This document shows, piece after piece, positions 59,484 through 64,000 of a stretch of DNA of 64,000 nucleotides; the stretch's first letter is position 1, and each line of letters starts with the position of its first letter. The position numbers were made by a program, and so were the translations under genes. The notes below the pieces were generated by a model, which had not been told where the DNA came from, did not search any database, and saw only the letters and a list, made by a program, of their open reading frames with translations. The DNA is from Iamia sp963728655 (GTDB lineage: Bacteria; Actinomycetota; Acidimicrobiia; Acidimicrobiales; Iamiaceae), in contig CAVSLD010000003.1 in NCBI GenBank assembly GCA_963728655.1, positions 496,001 to 560,000 of the forward strand, in the 5' to 3' direction.

Positions 59484-60623
59484 GTGACCCCCGCACCGAC
59501 CGACCCGCCTGCGACGTCCGGCGTGTTCGCCCACGCCGAGGTGGAGGGCTTCGAGCAGGTGGCCTTCTGCCACCACGGGCCGTCGGGCCTGAAGGCCATC
59601 GTCGCCATCCACTCCACCGCCCTCGGCCCCGCCCTCGGCGGCACCCGGTTCCGCCCCTACGCATCGGAGGCCGAGGCGGTGGCCGACGTCTGCCGCCTGG
59701 CCCGGGGCATGACCTACAAGCACGCCGTGTCGGGCCTCGACGCCGGCGGGGGCAAGGCGGTGATCCTGGGCGACCCCCGCACCCTCCGCAGCGAGTCCCT
59801 CATCCGGGCCTACGCCCGCTTCATCGACGGCCTCGGCGGGCGCTACCTCACCGCCGAGGACGTCGGCACCACCCAGGCCGACATGGACCTGATCCGCACC
59901 GAGACCCCCCACGTGACCGGGGGCAGCGAGGGCCTGGGCGGATCGGGCGACCCGTCGCCGGCCACCGCCTGGGGCGTCTTCTGCGCCCTGCGCACCCTCG
60001 CCGACCGCCTCTTCGACGGCGAGCTGGCCCACCGCCACGTGGTCGTCTCGGGCGTGGGCAAGGTCGGCGCCGCCCTGGTCGACCACCTGGTCGACGCCGG
60101 TGCCCGGGTCACGGTGGCCGACGTCGACGCCGCCGCGGTGGCGGCGGTCCGGGCCCGCCACACCGGGGTGGAGGCAGTGGACCCCGACGCGGCCCACACC
60201 GTGGTCTGCGACGTCTTCAGCCCGTGCGCCCTGGGCGCGGTCCTCAGCGAGCGCACGATCCCTGGGCTACGGTGCGCCGCAGTGTGCGGATCGGCCAACA
60301 ACCAGCTCGAGGTGCCCGCAGATGGTGCCCGTCTGGTGGCAGCGGGTGTGCTCTACGCGCCCGACTTCGTGGTCAACGCCGGCGGAGTGATCAACATCGC
60401 CGAGGAGCGCCACCCCTCGGGAGCGCCCTACGACCGGACGCGCGCGTGGGATCGCGTGGCCGGGATCGCCGGCACGCTCGGGCGGGTGCTCGACCGGGCC
60501 GACGCCGACGGCACCACCCCGGCCGAGGCCGCCGACCGCCTGGCCGAGGAGCGCATCGCCGCCCTGGCCCCGGTCGCCCGGCTCCGCACCGCGACACCTG
60601 GCGGGGGGACCGCTCCCCCGTGA
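59484..60623 (+). CDS. Leu/Phe/Val (branched-chain) amino-acid dehydrogenase
   Basis: A 379-aa Glu/Leu/Phe/Val dehydrogenase. The N-terminal domain has ALGGTRFRPY and the catalytic Lys in MTYKHAVSGLDAGGGKAVI; GGRYLTAEDVGTT and the Rossmann SGVGKVGAALVDHL follow, with CGSANNQLE downstream. Size and motifs fit leucine/valine dehydrogenase rather than hexameric GDH. It deaminates branched amino acids to 2-oxoacids, the substrates of the E1 enzyme encoded 18 bp downstream. GTG 59484 is fixed by a leaderless TACCCT. Confidence 0.9.
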   Translation: MTPAPTDPPATSGVFAHAEVEGFEQVAFCHHGPSGLKAIVAIHSTALGPALGGTRFRPYASEAEAVADVCRLARGMTYKHAVSGLDAGGGKAVILGDPRTLRSESLIRAYARFIDGLGGRYLTAEDVGTTQADMDLIRTETPHVTGGSEGLGGSGDPSPATAWGVFCALRTLADRLFDGELAHRHVVVSGVGKVGAALVDHLVDAGARVTVADVDAAAVAAVRARHTGVEAVDPDAAHTVVCDVFSPCALGAVLSERTIPGLRCAAVCGSANNQLEVPADGARLVAAGVLYAPDFVVNAGGVINIAEERHPSGAPYDRTRAWDRVAGIAGTLGRVLDRADADGTTPAEAADRLAEERIAALAPVARLRTATPGGGTAPP

Positions 60624-60641
60624 CCTGACCCGGAGGCCCCC

Positions 60642-62753
60642 ATGGCCCGCACCCTGCACGCCCCCACCGACGCCGACCTCTCGACGTTGCACGTCCACGA
60701 ACGCCACCGCGACCTCGGCCTCGACACCGACGACCTGCGGTCGATGTACCGGACGATCGTGCTGGCCCGGATGCTCGACCAGAAGATCTGGGCCCTCAAC
60801 CGCATGGGCAAGGCGCCGTTCGTGGTCTCCAGCCAGGGCCACGAGGGGGCCCAGGTCGGCTCGGCCTACGCCCTGCGCGCCGGCCACGACGTGGTGCTGC
60901 CGTACTACCGCGACACCGGCGTGGTGCTGACCCTGGGCATGACGGCCGAGGAGGTCCTCCAGGGCGTGTTCGCCCGGGCCGCCGACCCCAGCTCGGGCGG
61001 GCGCCAGATGCCCAACCACTGGGGCCGCGCCCGCCTGGGCATCGTCACCGGCTCCTCCCCCATCGCCACCCAGCTGCCCCACGCCGCCGGCCTGGCCTAT
61101 GCCGCCAAGCAGCGGGGCGACGACCAGGTCGCGGTGGCCTACTTCGGCGAGGGGGCGACCTCGAAGGGCGACTTCCACGAGGCCCTGAACTTCGCCGGCA
61201 TCCACTCCCTGCCGGTCGTGTTCGTGTGCGAGAACAACGGCTACGCCATCTCGGTGCCCATGACCCAGGAGTCGGCCGTCGACGACGTGGCCGACCGGGC
61301 CCACGGCTACGGCTTCGGCGGGGTGATCGTCGACGGCAACGACCCCCTCGACGTCTACGCCGCCACCCACCAGGCCGTGCGCCGGGCCCGGGCCGGCGAC
61401 GGCCCCACGCTCGTCGAGTGCAAGACCTACCGGTTCAAGGCCCACACCTCCGACGACGACGACCGCACCTACCGCACGCCCGAGGAGGTCGAGGCCTGGC
61501 GCAAGAAGGACCCGCTGCGCCAGCTCCGCCAGTACCTGATCGAGCAGCGCCTGCTCACCGAGGCCGAGGAGGTGGCCATCGACACCGAGGTCAAGGCCGA
61601 GGTCGACGAGGCCTCCCGCCGGGCCGAGGCCCTGCCCTTCCCCGAGGCCGCCACCGCCACCACCCGCGTCTACGCCCGGCCCCTGGGCCGCGACGCCGTC
61701 ACCGCCCGGGTCGAGGCCGACCCCGACGTCACCCCGGAGGTGCCCCTCGACGACGCCGGGCCCACGACCGAGCGCAACGTCATCGACACCATCCGCCAGA
61801 CCCAGCACGACCTGCTGGCCGGCGACCCCGACGTGCTGCTGCTGGGCGAGGACATCGGCCCCCGCGGCGGGGTGTTCCGCGCCACCGACGGCCTGGCCGC
61901 CGAGTTCGGCCACGACCGGGTGCTCGACACCCCGCTGGCCGAGTCGTCGATCATCGGCATCGGGATCGGGCTGGCCCTGGCCGGGCGGCGACCGATCTGC
62001 GAGATCCAGTTCGCCGACTTCATCCACTCCGGCTACGACCAGATCGCCAGCGAGGCGGCCCGCATCCACTACCGCTCCGACGGCGACTTCGCCGTGCCCA
62101 TGGTGATCCGGGCCCCGTGGGGCGGCGGCGTGCACGGCGCGCTCTACCACTCGCAGTCCATCGAGGCGACCTACGCCCACGTCCCCGGGCTCAAGGTGGT
62201 GGCCCCGGCCACCCCGGCCGACGTGGCCGGCCTGCTGCGGGAGGCGGTGGCCGACCCCGACCCCGTCCTGTTCCTGGAGCACAAGCGCAGCTACCGGGCC
62301 ATCAAGGGCCTGGTGCCCGACGACCCGTCGTGGCGCGTCCCCATCGGCCGGGCCGCCATCGCCCGCCCCGGCACCGACGCCACCGTGGTCGCCTACGGCA
62401 TGGTCCGCCACCTGGCGGTGGAGGCGGCCGACCGCCTGGACGCCGACGGGATGGGCTCGGTGGAGGTCGTCGACCTGCGCACCATCTCACCCCTCGACGC
62501 CGACACCGTCCTCGCCTCGGTGGCCCGCACCGGACGCTGCCTGGTGGCCCACGAGGACAACCTCAGCTTCGGCGTGGGCGCCGAGGTCGCCGCCCTGGTG
62601 GCCGAGCACGCCTTCTTCGACCTCGACGCCCCCGTGCGCCGCCTGGCCACCCCCGACGTGCCCGCCTTCCCCTTCGCCCCGCCCCTGGAGGAGGCCCTGT
62701 CCCTCGACGCCACCCGCATCGCCGACGCCCTCCGCGACCTCCTCGCCGTCTGA
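60642..62753 (+). CDS. fused alpha-beta E1 component of a branched-chain-type 2-oxoacid dehydrogenase
   Basis: A 703-aa fusion. Residues 1-335 form E1-alpha (SSQGHEGAQVGSAYAL, YYRDTGVVL, TPP/Mg motif GEGATSKGDFHEALNFA ending ENN, and a phosphorylation-loop-like RYKAHTSDDDDRTYRT region). Residues about 375-700 form E1-beta (LLLGEDIG, GVFRATDGL, TPLAESSIIGIGIGLAL, PWGGGVHGALYHSQS). In most bacteria these are separate genes. Located after the branched-chain amino-acid dehydrogenase, it should turn branched 2-oxoacids into acyl-CoA, possible starter units for branched fatty acids. E2 and E3 are not in this window. A CGGAGG ribosome binding site precedes ATG 60642. Confidence 0.9.
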   Translation: MARTLHAPTDADLSTLHVHERHRDLGLDTDDLRSMYRTIVLARMLDQKIWALNRMGKAPFVVSSQGHEGAQVGSAYALRAGHDVVLPYYRDTGVVLTLGMTAEEVLQGVFARAADPSSGGRQMPNHWGRARLGIVTGSSPIATQLPHAAGLAYAAKQRGDDQVAVAYFGEGATSKGDFHEALNFAGIHSLPVVFVCENNGYAISVPMTQESAVDDVADRAHGYGFGGVIVDGNDPLDVYAATHQAVRRARAGDGPTLVECKTYRFKAHTSDDDDRTYRTPEEVEAWRKKDPLRQLRQYLIEQRLLTEAEEVAIDTEVKAEVDEASRRAEALPFPEAATATTRVYARPLGRDAVTARVEADPDVTPEVPLDDAGPTTERNVIDTIRQTQHDLLAGDPDVLLLGEDIGPRGGVFRATDGLAAEFGHDRVLDTPLAESSIIGIGIGLALAGRRPICEIQFADFIHSGYDQIASEAARIHYRSDGDFAVPMVIRAPWGGGVHGALYHSQSIEATYAHVPGLKVVAPATPADVAGLLREAVADPDPVLFLEHKRSYRAIKGLVPDDPSWRVPIGRAAIARPGTDATVVAYGMVRHLAVEAADRLDADGMGSVEVVDLRTISPLDADTVLASVARTGRCLVAHEDNLSFGVGAEVAALVAEHAFFDLDAPVRRLATPDVPAFPFAPPLEEALSLDATRIADALRDLLAV

Positions 62754-62764
62754 CCCGCACCCGT

Positions 62765-62793
62765 GGACAGGATGTGCCAGGCACAACCTGTCC
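62765..62793 (+). terminator. near-perfect palindrome / terminator after E1
   Basis: GGACAGGATGTGCC and GGCACAACCTGTCC pair over 14 bp with one mismatch and almost no loop, 12 nt past the stop. The minimal loop also suits a protein-binding palindrome. Confidence 0.5.
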
Positions 62794-62847
62794 GCCCCGT
62801 GACAGCCCACCGGCCCCCGACGGGGCCCGGCGTGGAATCATGGGGGC

Positions 62848-63534
62848 ATGGCCAGAGCGACCGTGAGCCACGGTGACACCCAGGCGAGCATCGAGGAGGG
62901 CCAGCGCGTGCGCATCGGCCGCAGCTCGGTGTGCGACGTGCAGGTGGGCATGGGCGGTGACGGCGGCCCCGAGGACCTCGGGGTGAGCCGCACCGCAGCC
63001 ACCGTGAGCATGCAGGACAGCCGGCTCTGGATCCGCAACGACTCGGCCAGCCAGCCCGTGTACCTGGTCCCCGAGACGGGCCCCACCCGGGTGCTGGAGA
63101 ACCAGGACGAGATCGCCTCGCTGCCCATCGACCGGGTGACCATCCAGCTCCGGGGCCGCATCCGCACCCACGACGTGCAGGTCGAGATGGAGTCCGCGCC
63201 CACGCTGGGCCAGACCCGCCCCATCCCCACCGACGGCCCCGACACCCAGTACCTGCTGGAGTTCACCAACGCCGAGCGCCGCATCCTCACCGCCCTGTGC
63301 GAGCCCCTGCTGGTGGCCCGGGGTGACGAGGCCCGGCCCGCGTCCTACGCCCAGGCCGCCGAGCGCCTGTTCCTGTCCCGCAGCCGGGTGGAGAACTGCA
63401 TCGCCGACCTGGTGAAGAAGTACGCCTCGGCCGGGGTCCCGGGCCTGGAGGGCCCCGAGGCCAAGGACAACCTGTGCCGCTACGCGGTGCGCTCCGGCTC
63501 CATCGGCTCGGCCGACCTCGAGCACATCCCCTGA
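62848..63534 (+). CDS. FHA-domain protein with C-terminal winged-helix-like region
   Basis: A 228-aa protein. Residues 15-105 read as an FHA fold (VRIGRSSVCDVQVG, GVSRTAATV, LWIRNDSASQPVYL), with the usual Ser-Arg pair but Thr in place of the conserved His. Residues 130-215 are helical with an HTH-like pattern (TNAERRILTALCEPLL, YAQAAERLFLSRSRVENCIADLVKKY). FHA domains bind phosphothreonine; the HTH suggests a phospho-regulated DNA-binding protein. No kinase gene is adjacent. Confidence 0.75.
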   Translation: MARATVSHGDTQASIEEGQRVRIGRSSVCDVQVGMGGDGGPEDLGVSRTAATVSMQDSRLWIRNDSASQPVYLVPETGPTRVLENQDEIASLPIDRVTIQLRGRIRTHDVQVEMESAPTLGQTRPIPTDGPDTQYLLEFTNAERRILTALCEPLLVARGDEARPASYAQAAERLFLSRSRVENCIADLVKKYASAGVPGLEGPEAKDNLCRYAVRSGSIGSADLEHIP

Positions 63535-63577
63535 GTCGAGACCCCCGGGCTGCGCCGGTGTGCCACCCTGGCCGACC

Positions 63578-63958
63578 ATGAGGACGCACGGACCCGGGCG
63601 GGTGCTCATCGGGGCGCTGCTGGCGCTGGCCGTGGTGGCCGGCTGCAGCGACGACGGGGGCGACGCCGACGACGACCCCTCCGGCCCGGGCACCGGGCTG
63701 GAGGCCGACTTCTCCTACCAGGTCGACCTCGACGCCACCGGCGGCACCTCGTGCCCGGCCGTGGGGGTCACCTTCACCGACGAGTCCCGGGGCGACCCCA
63801 CGGGGTGGGAGTGGGAGTTCGGTGACGGGTCGACCTCGGCCGAGCAGGACCCGGTGCGGACCGTCGGGCCCGAGAACGGAGAGGAGGTCACGCTGACGGT
63901 GACCCGGGGCGACGAGTCCGACAGCACCACCCAGGAGATCGACTTCGCCGTCTGCTGA
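63578..63958 (+). CDS. lipoprotein with PKD-type domain
   Basis: A 126-aa protein starting at ATG 63578. A lipoprotein signal ends in VVAGC, followed by an acidic linker and a single PKD-like beta-sandwich (VTFTDESRGDPTGWEWEFGDGSTS). Two further Cys (TSCPAVGV and the C-terminal AVC) could form a disulfide. Probably a small surface protein; no specific function can be assigned. Confidence 0.7.
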   Translation: MRTHGPGRVLIGALLALAVVAGCSDDGGDADDDPSGPGTGLEADFSYQVDLDATGGTSCPAVGVTFTDESRGDPTGWEWEFGDGSTSAEQDPVRTVGPENGEEVTLTVTRGDESDSTTQEIDFAVC

Positions 63959-64000
63959 GCGGGCACCGGTGGGCAGCGGCCCTCCCTGCCGCTAATCTGA

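Overview
The window is one contiguous chromosomal segment of very high G+C DNA (by eye well above 70 %) with almost exclusively G/C third codon positions, many GTG starts and 4-bp start/stop overlaps. WhiB7, DivIVA-domain, F420-type LLM oxidoreductase, SigB/F-type sigma and Ccr genes point to an actinobacterium (Actinomycetota). The mix (ethylmalonyl-CoA enzymes, DUF4214 surface proteins, fused 2-oxoacid dehydrogenase E1) would suit class Acidimicrobiia (Iamia-like); that placement is inference. No phage, IS element or CRISPR array was seen.

Layout. 0-9 kb: CorC/HlyC-type protein, paired fluoride channels, ASCH protein, secreted nuclease, an ABC-2-type exporter, CopC-CopD copper protein. 9-15 kb: methylmalonyl/ethylmalonyl-CoA epimerase, NYN protein, crotonyl-CoA carboxylase/reductase, a Tat lipoprotein, a DivIVA-domain protein, thiolase. 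15-20 kb: recR-ybaB-dnaX with SRP RNA and tRNA-Ser, the usual actinobacterial neighbourhood, plus a truncated acyltransferase. 20-24 kb: DNA glycosylase and a 1,053-aa secreted subtilase homologue that has lost its catalytic triad. 24-31 kb: a LiaRS-like two-component system, a DUF4097-type gene and an ABC/FtsX exporter; the last three genes carry seven +1 frameshifts. 

31.8-48.3 kb is the most interesting region: a compact type II fatty-acid/polyketide-like set (two ketosynthases, ACP, malonyl transferase, three SDR reductases, MaoC dehydratase, LLM oxidoreductase, Fe/2OG oxygenase) interleaved with a DltB/AlgI-like MBOAT, two DltD/AlgX-like membrane-anchored SGNH proteins, three paralogous membrane-anchored beta-rich proteins and a GT-C glycosyltransferase. 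It reads as a dedicated factory that builds an acyl chain on an ACP and passes it across the membrane to decorate a surface acceptor, like the Dlt pathway but with a made-to-order acyl group.

48-64 kb: tRNA-Ser, lipoprotein, ABC exporter, xseA-xseB, an anti-sigma/sigma-B type locus preceded by a 123-bp tandem repeat, dut, orn, a whiB7 gene with AT-rich activator site, upstream ORF and terminator/antiterminator leader, tRNA-Asp, tRNA-Phe, malic enzyme, a branched-chain amino-acid dehydrogenase followed by a fused branched-chain 2-oxoacid dehydrogenase E1, an FHA protein and a PKD lipoprotein.

A unifying regulatory feature is that about twenty genes have a TAnnnT (or xAnnnT) hexamer only 6-9 nt before the start codon, the signature of leaderless transcription; this was used to choose many starts.
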